NCBI GenBank assembly: GCA_033791445.1
Contig: JASJGS010000121.1
Coordinates: 15,217 to 79,216 of the forward strand
DNA length: 64,000 nucleotides
Origin: JANTGF01 sp033791445
GTDB lineage: Bacteria > Bacteroidota > Bacteroidia > Bacteroidales > VadinHA17
Direction of reading: 5' to 3'
Shown: positions 44,046 through 51,850 of the stretch, one piece after another
How the letters are laid out: every line of letters begins with the position of its first letter
How positions within the stretch are numbered: position 1 is the stretch's first letter
The notes under the pieces: model-generated
Databases searched by the model: none
Told to the model about the DNA's origin: nothing
Seen by the model: only the letters and a program-made list of their open reading frames with translations
Made by a program: the position numbers and the translations under genes

Positions 44046-46699
44046 TTTAGTTTCCTTGCCAGCACACAAGACTGTTTGTAAGCCTTTACTTCTCCTCTTG
44101 TATTAAAAACCTCAATGAAAAATACATAGATACCAATACTGGCTTTTTCGCCTGAATCGTTTTCACCATCCCACAGAAAACTTCCAGATGTACCTAACAG
44201 CTCATTATTTTTAAGGTACCTGACTTTGCGACCCTGCGAATCAAAAACCACTACGCTGGCAATGTAACCTGGTTCACCAAAATCATAAAAAACCTGTGCA
44301 AAGTCGTTGTAGCCATCGTTATCCGGAGAAAAAACTTCTGGTTCAACCCAAACATCAGCTGTAGATTCAGAATCAGATGTGTATTGAGAATTTCTAATCC
44401 CCGGCGTAGCATATCCAACAGTCTCAGCTGCAGAATGCCAGTTGGATGCATCCATAGTTGTCATATCATAATTTAATCTCTCCAGGGATACACCCTCTAC
44501 ATCATGTAGGAGTGAAAAATGCATTTGTTCATTATATGTAAACTCATCTATTATTGTAAACCATTTGTCTAATAAGACAACATTACCCTCCACGTTAGAG
44601 TATGCCGGTATATCATTTAGCTTAATAAAACTGTAAGGATCTGATGCAGGATATTGATCAATTACAATTTGCGGTTCCAGGGTAAGTACCAAATAGCCAT
44701 TTGGCATTATCAATTGAGGGGAACTACTTACTTCACATAATGACTTAAGCTCCCATGAATTATCATCACGGGTAGCGATTTTCAATTCTCCAGCATCTAA
44801 TATCTTATCAGACCTGTTGTATATCTCTACAAAATCAACACCCACGTCTCTAGGATTAAACAAGACCTCATTTATAACAAGATCAAGGCTGTCAATTATT
44901 TCAGGTATGCCAAACTCAAGATAGTCTTTCTCTCCTATCCTATTACCAGCGCAATCAAGAAATTCATTTTCAATAAGCAGTGTATATATAATCCCTTTTT
45001 TAAAAGCTTTGGTATAAACCAGTTGCAATTTTGTAAAACCCGGCCCTAACAACCTTATATACAAAGGATTATCAAATGCATGATCGACACTAAATAGTTC
45101 CTTCTGTATAGCTACATCACGGTTGTAGGGTTCATTAAAATGTACCTCAACAATCGTATCATCTACCACATAGGCTTTCCATGCTTCTGGTGGCAGGAAA
45201 TCCGGATTAGACTTAGTAATAGAATTTATTTGGCCCGGGGTTCCTCCATTTCTATCCGTTGAAGCTTTCCAGTTTTCAAAACCTATACATGGATAAGCTG
45301 GATCAATTTGCTCTATTGACCAGCCTCCATCCTTCTTAAAATCATCATGATACCAATCTGAATTATAAGAGATAAAAGAGATTACCCGGTCTAAAGAATC
45401 AGACAATATGATATCCTGTCCGAGATTTGTCAGAACAGGCATACCGATAATACCTGTAACCTGGCCATATGGACTGAATTTCAAGGTGTCCATGCTTGAG
45501 CACAAAATCAAATGCTCATTTGCTGGTATACATATTTCAGGAATTTCTTTTTCCTGGGTGCCTATAGTAATTGTCCATTTATCAAGGCAAACTTCATAAC
45601 CGTTGTTGTTTAATAGTTCTAAATATTCAGCTCCGGGCAAGCCCACCGATGGATCGGGATCAGCCATGATTTCGTTTATTAAAACGCTATTTGGCTTTAC
45701 TTCATAATAAAAGAATTCTCTTCTTAAAGGCTCTGATTGTTGATTTCCTGAGAGATCAATTATGTTAGATACTTCAAGATTATAGTTGGTTTCATTTATA
45801 AATTCAAGTCTGAATTTTATTCGTACAGACTTATTACTTGTTTTGGATAAAGAATAAGGGTGTAAACTTTCATTTACCAGGTAGAAATTAAGTGTATCCA
45901 GAAGGGATGGATCTAAAATAGGCTCATTAAAGAAAATTTCTACTTCATTTTTTGATTTAATCTTCAAATCTTCTACCTGGGGAGCAATAGTGTCCTTAAT
46001 AAATACACCTGAAATTGAAAGTTCATCCAACCAAAATTTTTGATCCTGGCTTGATGAATACTCATAATAGACTCCAAAGTTCCCAGGGTAAATAACGCCT
46101 TCACTTTGAATATTACCTACCTCGACCATTTCATTATAACTATTACTAGCGTAAAAAAATACTGTCCACAGGCCACTTTCGGTGCGGGTTACTTTAATAG
46201 CTGAGGTTGAATCAACTGGAACCTCATTCTGCCAATTAATACTGGTTTCCAACAGAGTCGTGATGGTCCCATCTACAAACTTCCAAAGTTTGAGAATATC
46301 ATCTGAGCCTGTATAATTTACCCCAACTGCGTATCCATTATTACTCGCCCCAGGAAACATTTCCTGTGCCTTTGAATCAGAGATAAGATGTATAGCCCAA
46401 TTATTTGAAGAGGACGGTTGATAGCTGTGTCGGACTTTAAACTGCCAGGTAGTTAAACCTTGATCCAATCGTAAATCAACAATTGGAATAGATATCTGAT
46501 CATGATCTGAAATCGAATTATCGAAAGTGTGATGGAGAGAATATGATCCGGAAATAGGCAACTGACTTCCAGCCTCCCACCGCCCGGCGGTACTTTGCTC
46601 CCACTCAGTCAGACTGTTGCTTTCAAAATCCCAGGTAACCTGGCCAAATAATGAAGATGAAACAAACCAAAGTAGGAGGAAAAGTTTTCTCATAAGCAA
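44042..46699 (-). CDS. Large secreted lamin-tail-domain protein with gliding-motility-type C-terminus
   Basis: Protein of 885 residues with a signal peptide (LFLLLWFVSSSLFGQ). Residues ~20-230 form a lectin-like jelly-roll. An Ig-like SbsA-type domain follows (APQVEDLKIKSKNEVEIFFN), then a lamin-tail domain (LINEIMADPDPSVGLPGAEY), a second Ig-like part (VVDDTIVEVHFNEPYNRDV) and a second lamin-tail domain (LVINEVLFNPRDVGVDFVEI). The last ~95 residues are the gliding-motility-associated / FlgD-like C-terminal domain (FSPDNDGYNDFAQVF, LWDGENDSGEKASIGIYVFF), expected on proteins exported by the type IX secretion system. It is probably a surface or matrix protein. Confidence 0.88.
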   Translation of the reverse strand: MLMRKLFLLLWFVSSSLFGQVTWDFESNSLTEWEQSTAGRWEAGSQLPISGSYSLHHTFDNSISDHDQISIPIVDLRLDQGLTTWQFKVRHSYQPSSSNNWAIHLISDSKAQEMFPGASNNGYAVGVNYTGSDDILKLWKFVDGTITTLLETSINWQNEVPVDSTSAIKVTRTESGLWTVFFYASNSYNEMVEVGNIQSEGVIYPGNFGVYYEYSSSQDQKFWLDELSISGVFIKDTIAPQVEDLKIKSKNEVEIFFNEPILDPSLLDTLNFYLVNESLHPYSLSKTSNKSVRIKFRLEFINETNYNLEVSNIIDLSGNQQSEPLRREFFYYEVKPNSVLINEIMADPDPSVGLPGAEYLELLNNNGYEVCLDKWTITIGTQEKEIPEICIPANEHLILCSSMDTLKFSPYGQVTGIIGMPVLTNLGQDIILSDSLDRVISFISYNSDWYHDDFKKDGGWSIEQIDPAYPCIGFENWKASTDRNGGTPGQINSITKSNPDFLPPEAWKAYVVDDTIVEVHFNEPYNRDVAIQKELFSVDHAFDNPLYIRLLGPGFTKLQLVYTKAFKKGIIYTLLIENEFLDCAGNRIGEKDYLEFGIPEIIDSLDLVINEVLFNPRDVGVDFVEIYNRSDKILDAGELKIATRDDNSWELKSLCEVSSSPQLIMPNGYLVLTLEPQIVIDQYPASDPYSFIKLNDIPAYSNVEGNVVLLDKWFTIIDEFTYNEQMHFSLLHDVEGVSLERLNYDMTTMDASNWHSAAETVGYATPGIRNSQYTSDSESTADVWVEPEVFSPDNDGYNDFAQVFYDFGEPGYIASVVVFDSQGRKVRYLKNNELLGTSGSFLWDGENDSGEKASIGIYVFFIEVFNTRGEVKAYKQSCVLARKLN

Positions 46700-46724
46700 A
46701 AAGCTGAAATACTTTAATTTAATC

Positions 46725-46732
46725 TAACTTTG
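46725..46732 (+). promoter_or_regulatory. -7 element upstream of asd
   Basis: TAACTTTGC matches TAnnTTTG in the divergent gap. It would leave a leader of about 105 bases before the asd ATG at 46845. No -33 box stands out. Confidence 0.45.
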
Positions 46733-46844
46733 CAGTATCAAAATATGGCTGCAAAACTTAATTAACCTGTTTGATGAAATTCTTTTTACGGAAAAAGGCA
46801 AATTGGGTTTTCAAAAAGGATGAAAAAATATTAACAATTAACAT

Positions 46845-47834
46845 ATGAAAGTTGCTGTTGTAGGTGCTACCGGATTAGTAGGAAAAACAATGATTCAATT
46901 GCTTGAGGAAAGGAATTTCCCCCTTACTGATTTTATGCCTGTTGCATCAGATAAGCCTGGCAAGAGATTTGTTTCATTCTGGAACCAATCGTATCCCATA
47001 CAATCTATTAAGGATGCACTTGAATTTAAGCCAGATATTGCTCTTTTCTCAGCTGGTTCAGAATTATCACTTCAAATAGCTCCTGAATTTGCATCCATTG
47101 GTACTGTTGTAATTGATAATTCCTCAGCATGGCGGATGGATTCTACGAAAAAACTTGTAATTCCTGAAATAAATGAAGAAGTACTAACATCAAAGGATAA
47201 AATTATTGCAAATCCTAACTGTTCAACTATTCAGATGCTAATGGTTATAGCACCCCTTCATATGGCATTCAGCATTGATAGAATAGTTGTTTCTACATAC
47301 CAGTCTGTTAGTGGATCGGGAATCAAAGCCATTAACCAGTTAAATTCAGAGCGTCTTGGCAAAACTGATTCTAAATTCTACCCTCATCAGATCGACAGGA
47401 ATTGTCTACCTCATATAGATGTTTTTGAAGAAAACGGTTATACGAGGGAAGAAATAAAAATGGTAAAAGAATCATTAAAGATATTGAACGATCCTAATAT
47501 TGGAATTACTGTCACAGCTGTGCGGGTTCCGGTAATAGGAGGACATTCTGAGTCAGTAAACCTGGAATTTAAACAAGCCTTTGACCTGAAGGATATTTAT
47601 GCCATTTTGAATAATACACCTGGTGTTAATGTAGTTGATGATCCAAGCCAAAATAAGTACCCAATGCCCATAGATGCAGAAGGAAAAGATGAGGTATTGG
47701 TTGGCCGGATAAGGATTGATGAGTCGAGGAAAAACAGTTTAAACCTATGGATTGTTGCGGATAATCTACGAAAAGGAGCAGCCACAAATACTATTCAAAT
47801 TGCAGAATCACTTATTAAGAAAGGCTTAGTATAA
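46845..47834 (+). CDS. asd: Aspartate-semialdehyde dehydrogenase
   Basis: Protein of 329 residues. The NADP-binding start is VGATGLVGKTMIQLLEERN. The catalytic Cys is in IIANPNCSTIQMLM (C126), and the catalytic His region is VPVIGGHSESVNLEF. It reduces aspartyl phosphate to aspartate semialdehyde, the branch point to lysine/meso-diaminopimelate, threonine and methionine. It thus supplies dapD in this window. Its last nine bases overlap the convergent hflX. Confidence 0.96.
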   Translation: MKVAVVGATGLVGKTMIQLLEERNFPLTDFMPVASDKPGKRFVSFWNQSYPIQSIKDALEFKPDIALFSAGSELSLQIAPEFASIGTVVIDNSSAWRMDSTKKLVIPEINEEVLTSKDKIIANPNCSTIQMLMVIAPLHMAFSIDRIVVSTYQSVSGSGIKAINQLNSERLGKTDSKFYPHQIDRNCLPHIDVFEENGYTREEIKMVKESLKILNDPNIGITVTAVRVPVIGGHSESVNLEFKQAFDLKDIYAILNNTPGVNVVDDPSQNKYPMPIDAEGKDEVLVGRIRIDESRKNSLNLWIVADNLRKGAATNTIQIAESLIKKGLV

Positions 47835-49019
47835 AAGGTCATTATAAGGATACCTTTTCACATGGATTTCTTTTATCCTACTGTAGATATCTTCCTTAAA
47901 ATTCTCAATATTCTTTTTTTCCTTCGCTGAAATAAAAATGCATGGATGATTCTCCCTTGCCATCCAGGTATTTGTAAGTTCCTCAAGAGTCAGGTTTTCT
48001 TTTGTCCTGGGAGTCAGGTCATCATCATCTTTCGAAATATGTGAATATGCATCAATCTTATTAAAAACCAAATAAGTAGGCTTATCCGTTGCCCCTAATT
48101 CGTTCAAAGTATTCCTTACAATGCTAATCTGATCTTCAAACCCAGAATGTGAAATATCAGCAACATGTATCAACATATCTGCTTCACGGACCTCATCTAA
48201 TGTTGATTTAAAAGACTCCACCAAGTGATGTGGTAGCTTCCTGATAAATCCTACTGTATCAGACAATAAAAAAGGAAGATTATTGATAACCACTTTTCTT
48301 ACAGTGGTATCCAGTGTAGCAAAAAGTTTGTTTTCAGCAAAAATATCTGATTTACTGAGGAGGTTCATTATAGTAGATTTACCCACATTGGTATATCCTA
48401 CCAAGGCAACGCGGACCATCTTCCCCCGGTTTTTTCTTTGCGTTGCTTTCTGTTTATCTATTTTCTTAAGCTGATCTTTTAGCTTAGCAATTTTATCCCG
48501 AATAATCCTTCTATCGGTTTCAATTTCCGTTTCACCTGGCCCTCTGAGCCCTATACCTCCTCGCTGTCTTTCCAGGTGAGTCCACATTCGGGTTAACCTC
48601 GGTAGAAGATACTGATATTGAGCAAGCTCAACCTGCACTTTGGCATGGGCAGTCTTGGCTCTTCCGGCAAAAATATCAAGGATTAGGTTGGTACGATCAA
48701 GCACCCTGCGATCTAGTTTCTTTTCAATGTTCCTTAACTGACTAGCTGTAAGCTCATCATCAAATATTACCAGATCAATTTTTTCTTCATGAATAAACTT
48801 TTCTATTTCCTCCAGTTTACCTTTTCCTACAAAATACTTAGGATTTGGAAATTCCAGATTCTGAACAAATGTTTTTATAGGTTGTGCTCCGGCTGTTTCG
48901 GCAAGAAATGCCAATTCCTTCAGGTATTCCTGAACCTCCTGCCCCCCCCTATCACTTGTTGTAATACCTACTAATACAGTTCGGGTATGTTGATCTTCAT
49001 TTTTAGCCTTTTCTATCAT
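47826..49019 (-). CDS. hflX: GTPase HflX
   Basis: About 397 residues from the ATG at 49019 (MIEKAKNEDQHTRTVLVGIT). An in-frame ATG 63 bases upstream would add a non-conserved tail. The N-terminal nucleotide-binding HflX domain has PKYFVGKGKLEEIEKFI and DDELTASQLRNIEK, followed by RGGIGLRGPGETEIETDRR. The G domain has the P-loop GYTNVGKSTIMNLL, DTVGFIRKLPHHLVESFKS and FNKIDA. HflX splits stalled 70S ribosomes, notably after heat or antibiotic stress. TAACTTTA on the minus strand near 49090 may be its -7 box. Confidence 0.95.
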   Translation of the reverse strand: MIEKAKNEDQHTRTVLVGITTSDRGGQEVQEYLKELAFLAETAGAQPIKTFVQNLEFPNPKYFVGKGKLEEIEKFIHEEKIDLVIFDDELTASQLRNIEKKLDRRVLDRTNLILDIFAGRAKTAHAKVQVELAQYQYLLPRLTRMWTHLERQRGGIGLRGPGETEIETDRRIIRDKIAKLKDQLKKIDKQKATQRKNRGKMVRVALVGYTNVGKSTIMNLLSKSDIFAENKLFATLDTTVRKVVINNLPFLLSDTVGFIRKLPHHLVESFKSTLDEVREADMLIHVADISHSGFEDQISIVRNTLNELGATDKPTYLVFNKIDAYSHISKDDDDLTPRTKENLTLEELTNTWMARENHPCIFISAKEKKNIENFKEDIYSRIKEIHVKRYPYNDLLY

Positions 49020-49125
49020 TATAGTTCCTCTCTCAAAATCTGCTTGCAATTTTAAGAAATCAGAATGATAAAACCTAGGCAATTTAAAGTTACAGCCTTA
49101 GAGAAGGCAAAAAAAACAAAAATGT

Positions 49126-50295
49126 TTAATTGATATATCTTCTATTACTTTGCATTATACCCCGTATAGCCATTTTTAATGATTCGCTACATCGCATTAT
49201 CATCTCGCTATCCATTGGAAATGGAACAGGTTCAGATTCTACCATTATTAAAGACTCAGGTGAAAGAGCATCTAAATCACCTACAGCCCTGGCAGAATAA
49301 TGTTCAAAATGACTATCAGCACCAATAGGATCTTTTCTTAAAAGTTTTATAGGCGTCATCTGGTAAATTTCCACGGTACCCTCGATATGAGAGGATTTTT
49401 TCATGCCAGTTTCAATTACAGTACATGTAATATCCTTGTATTTCATAATTTTAATATCATTGCCCACAGTATCTTTCATAACGTTCCCATTCTGATCCAG
49501 GGCATATTGAAAACCATCATCGATGGTTGCTTTTTCGATCCTGTCAGTCTCTTTAACCTGATCCGGGCTAACATCCATTAAGCGAAGTATTACTTTTACC
49601 TGGTAATCATATTGAATCTCATCATCAAGTGCACGTGTATAATACTCAACCCAATCAGAATTTAGGTCCTGGGGATTTATTGCTAGAAGATCGTCCTCAA
49701 ATTCCTTTGACAAGCGAAGCGGAGTCATGTTCTCTATATAGACCAATGCCCGACTCATCCCCATATATCTTGTTTCCGATAAAAGATTATCAATATTTTC
49801 ATAGTCACCCCAGTATTCTTTCACTTTTGAAAACTCATAATATGCTTGCCTGTATGATTCTTTATCATTGCTATTCATAAGCTTCTGCCCATGGGCGAAA
49901 AAGAATTCTGCAGCTCTATGTTTAGCTTCCACCAAATCACTATTGTAATCAACATAATCAAGTTTAACCTCATGGCCATTTAATTCTAATGGCATAACAG
50001 GCCGAATCATTTCCTGCCTCCATTTTAGACGTTCATAACTCTGAGCTATTGCTTCCCAACTTTCAGCTTTTCCTTCCATTTTCAGGTACTTAATTCTTTC
50101 CTGATCCTGTGTATTGGCTAGTTTAAATGAACGAGTTAAGATTTCAATGTCATCTGAACTATCAGGATTACGCATCAACTTTTTCACAGATTTCTGGATT
50201 GCTGCATCATAATTCCCCTGTTGAAGTTGTTTCTTTGAGGATCCACACCCTGTTAAAATAAGGGTAGCAATAATTACATAAACTATTTTTCTCAT
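49126..50295 (-). CDS. Uncharacterised lipoprotein with helical repeat-like N-terminus
   Basis: Protein of 389 residues. The lipobox LILTGCGSSKK puts the lipidated Cys at about residue 17. Residues ~25-160 are helical and TPR-like (LQQGNYDAAIQKSVKKLMRN, SYRQAYYEFSKVKEYWGDY). The C-terminal ~180 residues are mixed alpha/beta with DEIQYDYQVKVILRLM and CTVIETGMKKSSHIEGTVEI. I recognise the type from Bacteroidota genomes but know no function. It lies between hflX and tonB, all on the minus strand, and is separated from tonB by a terminator. Confidence 0.75.
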   Translation of the reverse strand: MRKIVYVIIATLILTGCGSSKKQLQQGNYDAAIQKSVKKLMRNPDSSDDIEILTRSFKLANTQDQERIKYLKMEGKAESWEAIAQSYERLKWRQEMIRPVMPLELNGHEVKLDYVDYNSDLVEAKHRAAEFFFAHGQKLMNSNDKESYRQAYYEFSKVKEYWGDYENIDNLLSETRYMGMSRALVYIENMTPLRLSKEFEDDLLAINPQDLNSDWVEYYTRALDDEIQYDYQVKVILRLMDVSPDQVKETDRIEKATIDDGFQYALDQNGNVMKDTVGNDIKIMKYKDITCTVIETGMKKSSHIEGTVEIYQMTPIKLLRKDPIGADSHFEHYSARAVGDLDALSPESLIMVESEPVPFPMDSEMIMRCSESLKMAIRGIMQSNRRYIN

Positions 50296-50369
50296 GATAA
50301 AAACCTTTCCAAGTTATTTAGTACTAAGAATTACGAAATAACTGTAATAAGGTTACTTAAGAGCACAAA

Positions 50370-50392
50370 AAAACCCCGGATTACTCCGGGGT
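50370..50392 (-). terminator. Rho-independent terminator after tonB
   Basis: On the minus strand an eight-base GC-rich stem (accccgga with tccggggt, four-base loop) is followed by a run of eight T. It lies 20 bases beyond the tonB stop. Confidence 0.9.
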
Positions 50393-50412
50393 CCATTTTG
50401 TGTATGCTATAT

Positions 50413-51099
50413 TTATTGTAAAACAAAGTTTATTGGGAATGTAAAGGAAACCCTTACTGGTTTTCCTCTCTGTTTTCCTGGAGCCCATTTTGGTGATGAT
50501 TTAACAACCCTGATAGCTTCTTTATCAAGGGCTGGATCAACTCCACGAACGATACCTACATTTGAAATAGATCCATCAGGTTCAATAACAAATTTTACAA
50601 ATACTCGGCCACTAATACCATTCTCAGCAGCAATTTCTGGATATTGTAAGTTGTTACCTATATAGGTTCTGAAACCGTCCTGACCTTTACCCTGGAAACT
50701 GGGCATATCCTCAACAATGAAGAAAATCTCAGCTTCTTCTTCCTCTTCTTCCTCTTCTGAAAACTCCATGATTTCAATTTCACTTTCCTGGTCTACTTCA
50801 AAGTCTTCCAGTTGCAATTCATCTTCCAATACTACATCATCTTCAACAATTTGAAGAACTTCAGTAACCTTGGGAGGTTCTGGTGGCTTCGGAGGCTCAG
50901 GTTGTTCTTGACGGGTGATTGGAATAATTTCTTCTTCAATCTGCTCTGAATCTCCAGTATCGAATTCATTTGCAGATAGACCGCCGCTTGTCCACTCAAA
51001 AGCGATCAGCATTAGAGATAGGGCTATTACAAGGCCCAACTGAAAGAAAACACCTTTTCTTTTTTCAAGGTTTACCCGATCATTTTTCTTTAGTTCCAT
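50413..51099 (-). CDS. Energy transducer TonB
   Basis: Protein of 228 residues. A short basic N-terminus and one transmembrane helix (FFQLGLVIALSLMLIAFEW) precede a Pro-rich periplasmic segment (EQPEPPKPPEPPKVTEV) and a strongly acidic stretch with EEEEEEEE-like runs. The C-terminal TonB domain begins FQGKGQDGFRTYIGNNLQYP, with VFVKFVIEPDGSISNVGIVR and VRVSFTFPINFVLQ. TonB transmits proton-motive force from ExbBD to outer-membrane SusC/TonB-dependent receptors. No exbBD is adjacent. It is monocistronic, ending at a strong terminator. Confidence 0.92.
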   Translation of the reverse strand: MELKKNDRVNLEKRKGVFFQLGLVIALSLMLIAFEWTSGGLSANEFDTGDSEQIEEEIIPITRQEQPEPPKPPEPPKVTEVLQIVEDDVVLEDELQLEDFEVDQESEIEIMEFSEEEEEEEEAEIFFIVEDMPSFQGKGQDGFRTYIGNNLQYPEIAAENGISGRVFVKFVIEPDGSISNVGIVRGVDPALDKEAIRVVKSSPKWAPGKQRGKPVRVSFTFPINFVLQ

Positions 51100-51309
51100 T
51101 TTGATAAAATTTAGTGGCTAAAAATAGTTATTTCTTGATTTAAAATCAAATGATTCCAAATTTGTTTTTGAAAATCTGCAATAAAAACTATATTTTTTAC
51201 TCACTATATAGGCCACAAAAATCAGTCCAAAATTCAGGTTTTCAGAATAAAAATTACTGATTAATGAAATAAATTCATTACTATTTTTTCTGTAGAATTT
51301 GTTTTTTGT

Positions 51310-51317
51310 TATTTTTG
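51310..51317 (+). promoter_or_regulatory. -7 element in front of the tRNA-Ala region
   Basis: TATTTTTG fits TAnnTTTG and lies 20 bases before the partial tRNA-Ala copy at 51337, but about 195 bases before the intact tRNA. It was probably the native tRNA promoter before the duplication that separates them. Confidence 0.45.
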
Positions 51318-51330
51318 CATCCTGTTTTCA

Positions 51331-51355
51331 TTGAAATATGGGGCATTAGCTCAGT
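51331..51355 (+). repeat. Partial copy of the tRNA-Ala 5' end
   Basis: The 25 bases here recur exactly at 51505-51529: nine bases of 5' flank plus the first 18-19 bases of the tRNA, including the acceptor arm and start of the D arm. The copy is then interrupted by unrelated palindromic sequence, so it cannot fold as a tRNA. Confidence 0.85.
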
Positions 51356-51424
51356 CCCGATAAAATTGAAATCTTTGATTTCTTAATTTATCGAGGATCC
51401 TCGAAACATCATGATGTTTCGGGA
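51356..51424. repeat. Cluster of short palindromes (REP-like element)
   Basis: About 69 bases contain three adjacent inverted repeats: gaaatc-ttt-gatttc nested within gataaa/tttatc, tcgaggatcctcga, and the perfect 20-base cgaaacatcatgatgtttcg. The block is bounded by tcccga and tcggga. It sits between the partial and the intact tRNA-Ala copies. It resembles dispersed palindromic repeats; whether it recurs in the genome cannot be seen here. Confidence 0.6.
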
Positions 51425-51513
51425 TTGGAAAGTATAATTGAGCAAAGCTTTGTGAATTTACGGAACTAGAGCAGGCGGAAATTCTTTGAGATTAATGATG
51501 TTATTTGAAATAT

Positions 51514-51587
51514 GGGGCATTAGCTCAGTTGGCTAGAGCGTTTGACTGGCAGTCAAGAGGTCATCGGTTCGATTCCGATATGCTCCA
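51514..51587 (+). tRNA. tRNA-Ala (anticodon GGC)
   Basis: Full cloverleaf of 74 bases: acceptor GGGGCAT with ATGCTCC (one G-T), D arm GCTC/GAGC, anticodon stem TTTGA/TCAAG (one T-G) with loop CTGGCAG and anticodon GGC, T arm TCGGTTCGATTCCGA, discriminator A, no encoded CCA. Its 3' half is the left end of a 135-bp repeat, so this tRNA is the apparent integration target of the island downstream. Confidence 0.95.
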
Positions 51588-51680
51588 CACAGATAATCAA
51601 AGGGTTACAGTCGTTCAGATTTGTAACCCTTTCTTTTTTGCCAGAAATTTGCCAGACAGCTGATGAGAAGGGCGATTACG
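51546..51680 (+). repeat. Left direct repeat (attL-like) of the tRNA-Ala island
   Basis: Includes the tRNA-Ala 3' half, its terminator hairpin, and a TGCCAG pair at 51639 and 51650. My hand alignment with 55344-55478 shows 113 of 135 identical positions and no gaps. The first 43 bases (tRNA part) have only two mismatches. Confidence 0.85.
51599..51640 (+). terminator. Terminator of tRNA-Ala
   Basis: Eleven-base stem aaagggttaca (51599-51609) with tgtaacccttt (51622-51632), a 12-base loop, and a following ctttttt run. A mutated version of the same hairpin is present in the right repeat at 55397-55430. Confidence 0.8.
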
Positions 51681-51850
51681 CTCATCATTTTATCTCCTTT
51701 TTTAACTCAACGAACTGAAAATCCCCATAGTAGTATAGTACAATTTAAGCTACATAATCTGTATATTTACTCATATACCGCTATTGGCGGTAGAATATAA
51801 GTCTTACTCATAAGTCTATGAATTAGTATTAACAAAAAGGATGTTGAGCA

